From Cepaea nemoralis (Eukaryota > Mollusca > Gastropoda > Stylommatophora > Helicidae), in assembly GCA_014155875.1 (NCBI GenBank), contig JACEFZ010014551.1:667501-731500 (forward strand): a stretch of 64,000 nucleotides of DNA, given 5' to 3'. The notes below the pieces were generated by a model. It was given only the letters and a program-made list of their open reading frames with translations, had not been told where the DNA came from and did no database searches. Positions 10,576 through 20,354 of the stretch are shown one piece after another (position 1 is the stretch's first letter; each line of letters opens with the position of its first letter). Position numbers and translations under genes: made by a program.

Positions 10576-13552
10576 ATTCTTCCATGCCATCGTCTTAGAC
10601 CAGTAGGCTTCATTTCTCTCGGCACTCCTCCATGCCATCGTCTTAGACCTGTAGGCTTTATTTCTCTTGGCACTTCTCCATGCCATTGTCTTATGCCAGT
10701 AGGCTTCATTTCTCTCGGCACTCCTCCATGCCATCGTCTTAGACCACTAGGCTTCATTTCTCTCGGCACTCCTCCATGCCATCGTCTTAGACCAGTAGGC
10801 TTCTTTTCTCTCGGCACTCCTCCATGCCATCGTCTTAGGCCAGTAGGCTTCATTTCTCCCTGCATTCTTCCATGCAATCGTCTTAGACCAGTAGGCTTCA
10901 TTTCTCTCGGCACTCCTCCATGCCATCGTCGTAGACTTGTAGGCTTCATTTCTCTAGGCACTTCTCCGTGCCATCGTCTTAGACCAGTAGGCTTCATTTC
11001 TCCCGGCATTCCTCCTTGCCATCGACTTAGACCAGTAGGCTTCATTTCTCTCGGCACTCCTCCATGCCATCGTCTTAGACCTGTAGGCTTCATTTCTCTT
11101 GGCACTTCTCCGTGCCATCGTCTTATGCCAGTAGGCTTCATTTCTCTCGGCATTCCTCCATGCCATCGTCTTAGACCAGTATGCTTCATTTCTCTCGGCA
11201 CTCCTCCATACCATCGTCTTAGACCAGTAAGCTTCATTTCTCTCGGCACTCCTCCATGCCATCGTCTTAGACCAGTAGGTTTCATTTCTATCGGCACTCC
11301 TCCATGCCATCGTCTTAGACCAGTAGGTTTCATTTCTCCCGGCACTCCCCCATGCCATCGTCTTAGACCAGTAGGCTTCATTTCTCTCGGCACTCACTCC
11401 GTGCCATCGTCTTAGACAAGTAGGCTTCATTTCTCCCGGCATTCCTCCTTGCCATCGTCTTAGATCAGTAGGCTTCATTTATCTCGGCTCTCCTCCATGC
11501 CATCGTCTTAGACCAGTAGGCTTCATTTCTCTTGGCACTTCTCCATGCCATCGTATTAGACAGGTAGGCTTCATTTCTACCGGCACTCCTCCATGCCATC
11601 GTCTTAGACCAGTAGGCATCATTTCTCTCGGCACTCCTCCATGCCATCGTATTAGGACAGGTAGGCTTCATTTCTACCGGCACTCCTCCATGCCATCGTC
11701 TTAGACCAGTAGGCATCATTTCTCTCGGCACTCCTCCTTGCCATCGTCTTAGACCAGTAGTCTTCATTTCTCTCGTCACTCCTCCATGCCATCGTCTTAG
11801 ACAGGTAGGCTTCATTTCTCTCGGCACTCCTCCATGTCATCGTCTTAGACCAGTAGGCTTCATTTCTCCCGGCATTCTTCCATGCCATCGTCTTAGACCA
11901 GTAGGCTTCATTTCTCTCGGCACTCCTCCATGCCATCGTCTTAGACTTGTAGGCTTTATTTCTCTTGGCACTTCTCCATGCCATTGTCTTATGCCAGTAG
12001 GCTTCATTTCTCTCGGCACTCCTCCATGCCATCGTCTTAGACCGCTAGGCTTCATTTCTCTCGGCACTCCTCCATGCCATCGTCTTAGACCAGTAGGCTT
12101 CATTTCTCTCGGCACTCCTCCATGCCATCGTCTTAGACCAGTAGGCTTCATTTCTCTCGGCACTCCTCCATGCCATCGTCGTAGACTTGTAGGCTTCATT
12201 TCTCTAGGCACTTCTCCGTGCCATCGTCTTAGACCAGTAGGCTTCATTTCTCCCGGCATTCCTCCATGCCATCGTCTTAGACCAGTAGGCTTCATTTCTC
12301 TCGGCACTCCTCCATGCCATCGTCTTAGACCTGTAGGCTTCATTTCTCTTGGCACTTCTCCGTGCCATCGTCTTATGCCAGTAGGCTTCATTTCTCTCGG
12401 CATTCCTCCATGCCATCGTCTTAGACCAGTATGCTTCATTTCTCTCGGCACTCCTCCATACCATCGTCTTAGACCAGTAAGCTTCATTTCTCTCGGCACT
12501 CCTCCATGCCATCGTCTTAGACCAGTAGGCTTCATTTCTCTCGGCACTCCTCCATGCCATCGTCTTAGACCAGTAGGTTTCATTTCTCCCGGCACTCCCC
12601 CATGCCATCGTCGTAGACCAGTAGGCTTCATTTCTCTCGGCACTCACTCCGTGCCATCGTCTTAGACAAGTAGGCTTCATTTCTCCCGGCATTCCTCCTT
12701 GCCATCGTCTTAGATCAGTAGGCTTCATTTATCTCGGCTCTCCTCCATGCCATCGTCTTAGACCAGTAGGCTTCATTTCTCTTGGCACTTCTCCATGCCA
12801 TCGTATTAGACAGGTAGGCTTCATTTCTACCGGCACTCCTCCATGCCATCGTCTTAGACCAGTAGGCATCATTTCTCTCGGCACTCCTCCATGCCATCGT
12901 ATTAGACAGGTAGGCTTCATTTCTACCGGCACTCCTCCATGCCATCGTCTTAGACCAGTAGGCATCATTTCTCTCGGCACTCCTCCTTGCCATCGTCTTA
13001 GACCAGTAGTCTTCATTTCTCTCGTCACTCCTCCATGCTATCGTCTTAGACAGGTAGGCTTCATTTCTCTCGGCACTCCTCCATGCCATCGTCTTAGACC
13101 AGTAGGCTTCATTTCTCCCGGCATTCTTCCATGCCATCGTCTTAGACCAGTAGGCTTCATTTCTCTCGGCACTCCTCCATACCATCATCTTAGACCAGTA
13201 GGCTTCATTTCTCTCGGCATTCCTCCATGCCATCGTCTTAGACCAGTAGGCTTCATTTCTCTCGGCATTCCTCCATGCCATCGTCTTAGACCAGTAGGCT
13301 TCATTTCTCTCGGCACTCCTACATGCCATCGTCTTAGACGAGTAGGCTTCATTTCTACCGGCACTCCTCCATGCTACTGGTCTAAGACGATGGCATGGAG
13401 TTAGTGCCGAGAGAAATGAAGCCTACTTGTCTAAGACGATGGCATGGAGGAATGCCGGGAGAAATGAATGAAGCCTATTGGTCTAAGACGATGGTATGGA
13501 GGAGTGCCGAGAGAATTGAAGTCTACTGGTCTAAGACGATTTTATGGAGGAA

Positions 13553-13662
13553 TGCCATCAATTTAGTTGACCCAGAACACCGAGGACCGAGACCTGGGCA
13601 GAGACATGAATGCCTAAAAACACCCTGCAAAGCAAATAATGATGACGACGACGATATCATAG
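13553..13662 (+). pseudogene. LINE 3' terminus after the 48-bp array
   Basis: Aligns with the minus strand of 62100-62200 (GTTGATCCAGAACACC-like, GACCGAGA, ATGAACGCCT-like blocks), which is the last coding part of that LINE (region encoding TKDRDLWRAMNAY). It ends in a GATGACGACGACGAT tract, a typical microsatellite tail of such elements. With 8458-8784 it brackets the array, so both belong to one LINE copy. Confidence 0.7.
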
Positions 13663-13899
13663 CCATAACTGAAGCCTGCAATCACAGCATCAGCGGTATA
13701 CATGAATACAATCACTGGGATATGCCGGCAGGAACAAGCAAGATCCACGCAGCATAACTAACAATTCAAGAACATGTACGCTTTGGACAGAAAAAGTGTT
13801 AGAAAATACATTATTTACTAGCGGTAATTAAATTAAGTTCTTGTAACAACAAGGACAGGTATGTACTGACTATCTGCAAAATTGTTCTACACTTCCTCA
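13663..13899. other. Unassigned spacer
   Basis: No gene or repeat recognised. Confidence 0.4.
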
Positions 13900-14032
13900 T
13901 CTTCTTCTTCTTCTTGTTCTTGTTCTTGTTCTTCTTCTTCTTCTTCTTCTTCTTCTTCTTCTTCTTCTTCTTCTTCTTCTTCTTCTTCTTCTTCTTCTTC
14001 TTCTTCTTCTTCTTCTTCTTCTTCTCTTCTTC
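13900..14032 (-). repeat. (TTC/GAA)n microsatellite, probable LINE tail
   Basis: About 40 TTC units with a few TTG interruptions at the left end. It directly follows, on the minus strand, the last coding residues of the LINE fragment at 14033-14992 (NLNGLERR), so it is read as that element's 3' tail. The poly-Glu and poly-Arg frames over it are artefacts. Confidence 0.85.
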
Positions 14033-14992
14033 GGCGTTCCAAGCCGTTGAGGTTCTTTGCTGCAGATACAATCCGTCTCCATTCGTCTCTCTGGTTGACC
14101 TTCCCTTGCCAGTAGTTGATTCCAAGTGCTTGTAGGTCTGTATATATATTATCTCTCCACCGCCTTCTTGGTCTACCTCGGGGTCTACGGTCATTTATTT
14201 CCTGAGTGTAAGCGAGTTTTGTTTCCCTATTATCTTCTAATCTTTCTATATGCCCCAGCCATTGTAATCTATTAGCCTTCATGATACCAGTGATTAGCGG
14301 GGACTTAAACAGATCATAAATGTCTTTGTTACTTCTTCTTTTCCACTCCCCACTTTGTGTATCCCTAATGGGTCCAAAGATGCGTCTTAAAACTTTGTTC
14401 TCAAAGGTTTGTAACAAGGCTTCGTCTCCTTTCGTTGTACTCCAGGTTTCAGAGCCATACAGCACAACTGGTCTGATCAGTGTTTTGTATATTGTGATAT
14501 TGGTGTTACGAGATATCGCATTTGATTTTAGTAGATGTTGTAGTGCATAGTATATCTTATTTCCAGAATTGATTCTAATTTGTATTTCTTCCCTTATGAT
14601 GTTGGAGCAGTTGAAGATTGAACCCAGGTATTTGTATGTTTCCGTTCTTTTAATGGTCATATTATCTATTTGTATGTGGCCAGAAGTTTTAGCCATTCCT
14701 TCTCTTGAAATTACCATATATTCTGTCTTATCTTGGTTGATAACAAGCCCCATTTGTAGGGCTTTTTCCTTTAAGTGTGTCAATATTTCCAATGTCGTTT
14801 GTTAATTTTCCCCTATAATATCTATATCATCTGCATAACCAAGCAGCTTGGATGTTCCTCCAATATCATATTCCTCTTTTACCTTCCTTACAATTTTCTC
14901 TAGAGCCAGATTGAAGAGTAGCGGCGATAGTGCAATCAACCTGTTTCAAGCCAGCTGTTATTTGGGTTCTACACTTGCATTAATGAAATACT
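14033..14992 (-). pseudogene. LINE reverse transcriptase, C-terminal half
   Basis: Minus-strand coding runs from TAGLKQ and ALSPLLFNLALE through the catalytic GYADDIDIIG motif (about 14827-14838) to VVLYGSETW, RLQWLGHIERL, RGRPRRRW and the C terminus. This order is standard for the palm, thumb and tail of LINE reverse transcriptases. Breaks: a one-base shift at about 14940 between LKQ and ALSP, and a TAA stop at 14802-14804 shortly after YADD. Coding similarity runs right up to a SINE insertion at 14993, and I could not find its continuation beyond the SINE, so the element may have been 5' truncated near this point. Confidence 0.85.
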
Positions 14993-15372
14993 GGGGGCTG
15001 CGTGGTTTCGAGGTATGGTGTCTGCCTCGAGTGCTGGAGGTCCCGGGTTCAAGCCCCGGCGAGGACCGGGAGTTTTTTCACGTGGACTTCTAGTAATAAA
15101 ATTGGGTAGTAAGATCGTACGTCTGTGTGTATTGTTGCGCACGTAAAAAATCCCTTGGCAGTTGAAAATCGAAAAAGAGTAGCCTAACGGAGCTGCCCGG
15201 GCAAAATTTCGAGTTTAAAATCTACCCAAAGTATTTCAGGATCCTCGCCGGTGCTACGGAGTTCGTGCACTGAGCTGAGTTTCTCCAGACTCAGGTTTGA
15301 GTTAGGAGGAGAACGGAGCACCTATGGGTTACACCCGTGTGCCGTGATGTTGATCCATCGACTAAACTAAAC
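14993..15372 (+). mobile_element. tRNA(Pro)-like SINE, copy 1
   Basis: The head resembles a tRNA(Pro) gene, with GAGGTATGGTGTCTGCCTCG in the A-box to anticodon-arm region and GGTCCCGGGTTCAAGCCCCGG holding a B box (last part quoted only to 15054). The body shares about 300 bases with 21880-22300, and the tail is ACTAAACTAAACTA. A 12-bp near-perfect duplication flanks it (TAATGAAATACT at 14981-14992, TAGTAAAATACT at 15373-15384). About 380 bp long. Confidence 0.85.
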
Positions 15373-15412
15373 TAGTAAAATACTTCTTGTCAACCAAAGT
15401 GTCAAACTTACA

Positions 15413-15571
15413 TCAGTGAACTACTTGTTCTGAATCAAAGCAGCACACGTGGATCAATGAACTACAAGTTCTGAATCAAAGCAGCACACGTGGATCAATG
15501 AACGACAAGTTCTGAATCAGGCAACACAGTGGATAATTGAATTACTTGTTCTGAATCATTGCAACACAGTG
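15413..15571 (+). repeat. Four tandem units of about 41 bp
   Basis: Units start at 15413, 15454, 15495 and 15534 and share GTTCTGAATCA and GCA(G/A)CACA blocks. The last unit runs into a LINE RNase H-type tail. Confidence 0.8.
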
Positions 15572-15790
15572 TCATGTGTACAGGTGGATCGGTGCCGAAG
15601 ACATCAGACCATGTACTCCAATATTGCCCCAAATACATATCTAGGCAAACCTTCTGGCCAAGAGAAACAACAATGGAAGATAAACATTATAGACCAGTTA
15701 GTGAACTGACATATACATTGAAGTTCATACAAGAGACAACACTGCAGAGTTGGACAAATTTCAAGTGAACCAAAGAAAAAGAGAAGAACG
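15572..15790 (+). pseudogene. C-terminal zinc knuckle and tail of an RNase H-bearing LINE
   Basis: The frame at 15559-15768 encodes TSDHVLQYCP then SRQTFWPRETT. This matches the cysteine/histidine knuckle (QTAEHILQDCP) and tail encoded on the minus strand at 17500-17770. The DNA matches past the stop as well (ATACAAGAGACAACA). It is a short plus-strand fragment. Confidence 0.6.
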
Positions 15791-15814
15791 GGTACACAAA
15801 ACCGGAACATAAAT

Positions 15815-15930
15815 ATAATGTCGTCATCATGTGCCATGCCGATAAGCGTGGGCTGTCATGTTTTGCTATCTCACACGATCACCAGAGTCATGGATCAGCT
15901 CCGTGTTCCTGTTTCGGTCACGCTACACCA
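15815..15930 (-). pseudogene. LINE 3' end fragment
   Basis: GTGCCATGCCG...GATCACCAGAGTC...TGGATCAGCTC matches 19829-19925 in the same orientation, which is the 3' end of the large minus-strand LINE there. No frame survives. Confidence 0.65.
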
Positions 15931-16520
15931 GTTGTGATATATAATTATATGAAAACTCAAACTATTGGCCCGTGACATGAAAACAGGATCTACATAAAGA
16001 CGTTTATGCACGATATACCTGCCTGTATGTATACTGTTAATAACTGCTTCTATTTATAATTAGGTTTCGAGGTGTTATTTAATAAGGTATTATTAATTAA
16101 CATAACTACTATTAATGTAGAATATCGATTTTTGTGTATTTATGTATGTCTTTCTAGTTATGCTGATATATGTATCTCACTTTCGACAAGATATTAAAAT
16201 ATATTAAGAAACAAATGAGTAAATACCGAATATCTTGCAACCACCGTTAGTCTACAACCTCAACGCTCTGTGACGCTACTGCAGTCATACATTATATATC
16301 ACATCCGATTACACCGTCGTGTTATCAAGAAATCAATTCTACCAAGGAAATGAAACCATCCATGCGTACAAGACGGGAGGTCAGTATTTGTCTTTCACTC
16401 TTGTTCTGATTATAGTTTTCAATAAATTCCTGCATTATAATATATGCTGGAAAACACCAGAGAATATCTGACCCATTTCTATTAAAACGAAGACTGAAAC
16501 GGCCACTTTTATACGCCTAC
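15931..16520. other. Unassigned AT-rich stretch
   Basis: No coding or repeat signal recognised. Confidence 0.4.
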
Positions 16521-16738
16521 GCCGCCTTGGACATACCGAGCTAGACCCATGTCTTCATAGACCAAACGACACTCGGTGGCTGATGTGGTCGGTATAAGGC
16601 CAGCCGGCTTTGCTTCCTAGGACATGTCCTAGCACCCACTCGAGACTGGGTCTACCCGGGAGCCGCAATTAATGAAAACACATTCGAGCCCGCACTGATG
16701 TGGATCGTAGCCAAGACCAGCGGTTAGGCATGCTGCCT
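16521..16738 (-). repeat. Possible tRNA-like dispersed repeat
   Basis: The minus strand reads GGTAGCGCTGAGGCAGCATG then GGGCTCGAATG, roughly an A-box/B-box arrangement. Parts resemble 32205-32400 (ACTCGGTGGCTGATGT against ACTCGATGGCAGATGT). The similarity is weak. Confidence 0.3.
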
Positions 16739-16948
16739 CAGCGCTACCACAGCTCTCTATGCTGATTCTATAGAAGAATAACAACTGATATGAGAGAAAC
16801 ACGTTACAGCGCTACCACAGCTCTCCAAGCTGATTCTATAGAAAAATAACAACTGATATGAGAGAAACACCTTACAGCGCTAGCACAGCTCTCCAAGCTG
16901 ATTGTATAGCAATAAATAGCAACTGATATGAGAGAAACACCTTACAGC
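16739..16948 (+). repeat. Three tandem units of 68 bp
   Basis: CAGCGCTA(C/G)CACAGCTCTC starts at 16739, 16807 and 16875; each unit ends with GATATGAGAGAAACACSTTA. The third unit is slightly longer in its middle. Confidence 0.85.
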
Positions 16949-17318
16949 AAATGCTGGAGAATCTTGTTCTTTCATAGATCAACTACCGGGAGAGAGATTG
17001 GGAGAGGGGTAGTTGGGAGGGTTGTCATCCTGTAAAAATATATGAGGTAATGGGAGAAGGAGGCCATGGGGAAATAGCAAAGATCCTGAAATAGATAAAT
17101 TACACCAGAGAGTTCCCCTCAAACATCTACAAACCAGTCTTCCTCATGATATCTACAGACCAGGAACAGCAGAATGGGAATCAGATAGGATGATCAGTGG
17201 CATGACTCACGTTACCAAACTGATCGTATGTATTGTAATGGAAAACATTAAAAATTAAATGCTACCCAACATGTTAGAAAAGCATTCTGACCTTGGTGCA
17301 GACAATAAAAAAGAAATG
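16949..17318. other. Unassigned spacer
   Basis: No gene recognised. Confidence 0.4.
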
Positions 17319-17366
<48 letters not shown>

Positions 17367-17445
17367 GCTCCTGCCAAATGGAGTTCCTGCATCTCCGCAG
17401 ATCTTGGTCGCCGGTGGTCTGGATCAATTATATTGATGGTATGCT
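17319..17445 (-). pseudogene. LINE 3' terminus with (CAT/ATG)n tail
   Basis: A CAT tract (17319-17366) is followed by sequence whose minus strand matches 13553-13610 and 62130-62190 (TTGATCCAGAMCACC, AGATCTG). It is the last 75 or so coding bases of the same LINE group, with the tract as its tail. The His-rich frame over the tract is spurious. Confidence 0.6.
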
Positions 17446-17489
17446 CTCGGTTTGCACCTGTCACTTAAACGGCGCACCTCTCCTGTCCT

Positions 17490-18065
17490 CGCGATATTCT
17501 TCAATTCGTCTCTGCCTTCTGCTTCTTTCGTTCGCTTGAAATATGTCTATAACTGCAATGTTGTCTCTTGTATGAATCTAACAAACGTTTTTAGTTCACT
17601 CAGCGGTCCATAGAGTTTATCTTCCACTGTTGTCTCTCTAGGTCAGAAGGTTCGCCTGGATATGTTGTAGTTTGGGCAGTCCTGGAGTATGTGCTCTGCT
17701 GTCTGCGACGCCAAACCACATGCGCAAATGGTTGATTTTGTATACATGTGGTTGCGTAATCTATTGTGTCCTGTTCTGAAGCGCAGAATAATGGTAGTCG
17801 TCTTGAGTAGAGTTTGGTGGCCCTCTGACTGATTTGATCATTCTTTTCTTTTGGTGGAATGTAATGGGCACATCAGGCTGTTCTTGTTTTTCTCCTTCCT
17901 TAGCCAATCGATCAGCTCTGTCGTTTCAGGGTACACCACAGTGAGATGGTATCCACTGTATGGTGACCTTATGCTGACTGCTAAATTCAGAAAGTAGTGT
18001 CCTTAGAACTGGTAATTTCCCAGACAGGAGTGCCTCTATTACTGATTTTGCATCTGCCAATATCA
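17490..18065 (-). pseudogene. RNase H domain and zinc-knuckle tail of a LINE
   Basis: The minus strand encodes VILADAKSVIEALLSGK, then TIQWIPSHCGV and NDRADRLAKE, which are the second and later acidic motifs of RNase H. Then come RNHMYTKSTICACGL and QTAEHILQDCP (knuckle). Two Trp/Gly codons have become TGA: one between CGVP and NDRAD and one after SRRTF. It is therefore dead. LINEs of the I/Jockey group carry RNase H in this position. Confidence 0.75.
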
Positions 18066-18109
18066 CCTTAGGTTGTCTACCTGTCTGCCTAATACAAGAC
18101 CAAAGAAGA

Positions 18110-18250
18110 TCATCTATCTTCTTTCATATACAGTTCTACTTGCATTAGCCTTTTCCCAGGCAATCATTGCTAAGTATCCCCACAGTCCAAGGTATCTGCA
18201 ACATTCGTCTCAGAGGCCACGTCGTTGTTGCTTCCGAGCCCTTTCTAATG
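18110..18250 (-). pseudogene. Small LINE reverse transcriptase fragment
   Basis: Aligns with 62350-62445 in the same orientation (CATTAGCCTYTTTC, CAGTCCAARG, GCAACATTCGTCT). It is a piece of the thumb region of that LINE group. Confidence 0.6.
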
Positions 18251-18283
18251 ACATTTACCTATGCTTTAAGCATTCTTTAATTG

Positions 18284-18331
18284 ACTGATTGATTGATTGA
18301 TTGTTTGATTGATTGATTGATTGATTTAGGA
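18284..18331 (-). repeat. (TGAT)n microsatellite, LINE tail
   Basis: Tetranucleotide tract directly after, on the minus strand, a coding end reading CPECLDVGS and a stop codon. Interpreted as the element's 3' tail. Confidence 0.8.
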
Positions 18332-19627
18332 ACCGACATCCAAGCATTCGGGGCATTCCCATAAGCGCTCCGACCCCATCCTCACCAGCCAGGAAGAGTT
18401 CCAACACCAATAGTTCCAGTAGCAATCTGATTATATGTCCGTCTCGCCTTTCCTCTGAGCGTCGAGCGTCGGCCAGATCCCCTCGTCACTCCTCGTTGCC
18501 TCATTCGTGCCAGACTATGGTGATCCATTTGCTCCTCCGAGGTGTACACGTGCTTCCACAAGGCCACAACCACATCTGCCTTGTTATGCATCAATACTCC
18601 ACCAAGTTTTGCTGAGCCAGTCAATCTGTCCGCCTGTTCATTCCCCACCACACCGGCATGCCCCGGAGAAAAGATCCAGGTGATACTTGCCACCCGTGAC
18701 CTCCGAAGCGAAGCAAGCCACTCTGAACGAAGCCTGCCTGTCCTCACCCTCCTCAGCATGCTTTCTGAGTCAGTTACAATCACGATGTGTGTATGTATCG
18801 TTTTCTCCATCCAACGGAAAGCTGCACTGACCGCCTCCACCTGCATTCTTAAGCTAGATGTTGTGGTATCATACGCCAGGCTCTCCTGCACTAAACGTCG
18901 ACCATTAGCTTTTGCTAAGAATCCTCATTCGCTTCTCCTACCTCTCAACACCGAACCATCTGTGTAGATAATCGCAACACCCGGGCGAGCATTATCCTGA
19001 ATTAGTTGCTGGATTTCCACTTCCGTGGTCCCTGCTGGACATTCCCTGCACTCCCTGCTCAATGTGATAACTCTGCACAAGTCTGACTGCTCCGTTGGCA
19101 CTCTGACCCACTCCTATCCTCGCCTAATGCTCTCCAAGATGCACACCTGTCTGATCGTATCCTCCGCCTGAGCCATCCATGATTTCCCTCTTATCAGTCT
19201 CTGACTGTTAACTGCGTCCAGCGCCTCATGCAACAGGTGATCTGTGTCTGCAGCTATTCTGAGGTATGCCTTCTCCTGCATCACCTTGAGCCTACCAACA
19301 ACAGCCGGCAGACCAAGGATGTAACGCATACACACTACTAGGGTGTCTCTAGTGCATCCCAGAATGACACGCATAGTTCGTTCTGTATGCGCTCTAATTT
19401 CATCAGCGGACTCTTTGAGACAGTGAGCAGTCCTAGTACATAATCAATCACTGAGAAGATCAAGTGCTGGTATAGTGTGAAGAGCATTCTCTGCTCTGTG
19501 TCCATTGCAGCCATAGTTTTAAGTGCATTGAGTCCCTTTTGAGATCTCCGCATTCTTTGACAAAGTGAAACACCCAGAACTTTTCTCCAGTTTGCATGAG
19601 CTTACCATAGATGGCAAAGATCTCAGG
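18332..19627 (-). pseudogene. RNase H-bearing LINE, 3' part
   Basis: The clearest frame (18382-18891) encodes an RNase H: an E at about residue 19, VTDSESML at about 40-47, and SPGHAGVVGNEQADRL at about 75-90, followed by RGSGRRSTLRGKARRTYNQ. Upstream on the minus strand come two frames (19114-19374 and 19338-19553) that overlap through a frameshift and encode the link to the reverse transcriptase (LFTLYQHLIFSVIDYVLGL, then MRVILGCTRDT). The coding end is followed by the (TGAT)n tail. It resembles Pol-like proteins common in molluscs, from memory only. It ends abruptly at about 19627 where another tail begins, so it is 5' truncated. Confidence 0.8.
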
Positions 19628-19750
19628 CTGATTGATTGATTGATTGATTGATTTAGGAACCGACATCACAGCATTCGGGACATTCCCATAAGCGCTCCGT
19701 CCCCATCCTCAGCAGCCAGCGAAGAGTTCCAACACTAATAGTTCCAGTAT
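19628..19750 (-). pseudogene. Second copy of the same LINE 3' end
   Basis: (TGAT)n plus TTAGGAACCGACATC, GGGACATTCCCATAAGCGCTCC and GAAGAGTTCCAACACYAATAG blocks repeat 18290-18415 nearly exactly. About 120 bp long, no reading frame. Confidence 0.8.
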
Positions 19751-20354
19751 GATATTTTTGTTATTTATTTTAGTTGTTATTTATATAATAGATCTCAGGA
19801 TGAGAGAAAACCAATCAATCAATCATGTGCCATGCCGGAAAGCGTGGGCGGTCATGACTCGCCATTTCACTCGATCACCAGAGTCGTGGATCAGCTCAGT
19901 GTTCCTGTCTCGTCCATGCTACGTAGCCAAGCCATCCAGGTATTTTCCTCTCGGTCTTCCTCTTGGTCTGTTCCCCTCGATCTAGCCAGTTGTCACCAAG
20001 TTCTCCAATCCATTTCTTCTCATAACATTTCCAAACAATTTTGACTGTCTTCGTCTAATTTCTCTAATCAATCTCCTGTAGTACTTGGTTATTGGTTTTT
20101 CTATCTGTCCATGGTAATCTTTGCATTTTCCTCAGAAACCACATTTCTGTACCATCAAATGTTTTTCAGCTTGACTGCATATTGTCCAAGTTTCACATTC
20201 ATACAAAAGAACAGACTCTATGTACCCCCTCAACACTCTTTTTCTCGTTTCAATTGATATCTTTTTATTGGCCAGAATGTTTTCATCTTGCTAAAGGCTA
20301 CTCTCGCCATGGCGATTCTTGTTCTAATCTCTTCAAGGCATCTCCCATCAGATG

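Larger units (their letters stand above)
8785..13552. repeat. 48-bp minisatellite array in alternating orientations
   Basis: The unit is exactly 48 bp (AATGAAG recurs at 8791 and 8839). One frame gives the 16-residue repeat MKPTGLRRWHGGVPRE. Orientation blocks are: 8785-9460 plus, 9461-9614 spacer, 9615-10045 minus, 10046-10494 plus, 10495-10575 spacer in reverse, 10576-13375 minus, 13376-13552 plus. Part of the unit (AGACGATGGCATGGAGGA) differs by one base from the LINE coding end near 62.2 kb, and about 32 of 44 bases match overall. The long open frames on both strands are a by-product of the 48-bp period. Confidence 0.95.

Noticed and set aside
8665..13329. Repeat proteins with MKPTGLRRWHGGVPRE units
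   Set aside because: Minisatellite read-through. The similarity to a LINE C terminus explains the sequence, but the tandem form is not expected to be a functional protein.
8785..13552. CRISPR array
   Set aside because: Units are contiguous, variants are shared between units and there are no unique spacers of constant length; the context is eukaryotic retrotransposons.
13882..14194. Poly-Ser, poly-Phe, poly-Lys, poly-Glu and poly-Arg frames
   Set aside because: All come from the (TTC)n tract.
14993..15070. A functional tRNA(Pro) gene
   Set aside because: The sequence is tRNA-like but continues into a SINE body, has target-site duplications and a second copy with the same body.
17259..17468. 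Frame with a run of 16 His
   Set aside because: Comes from the (CAT)n tail of a LINE.
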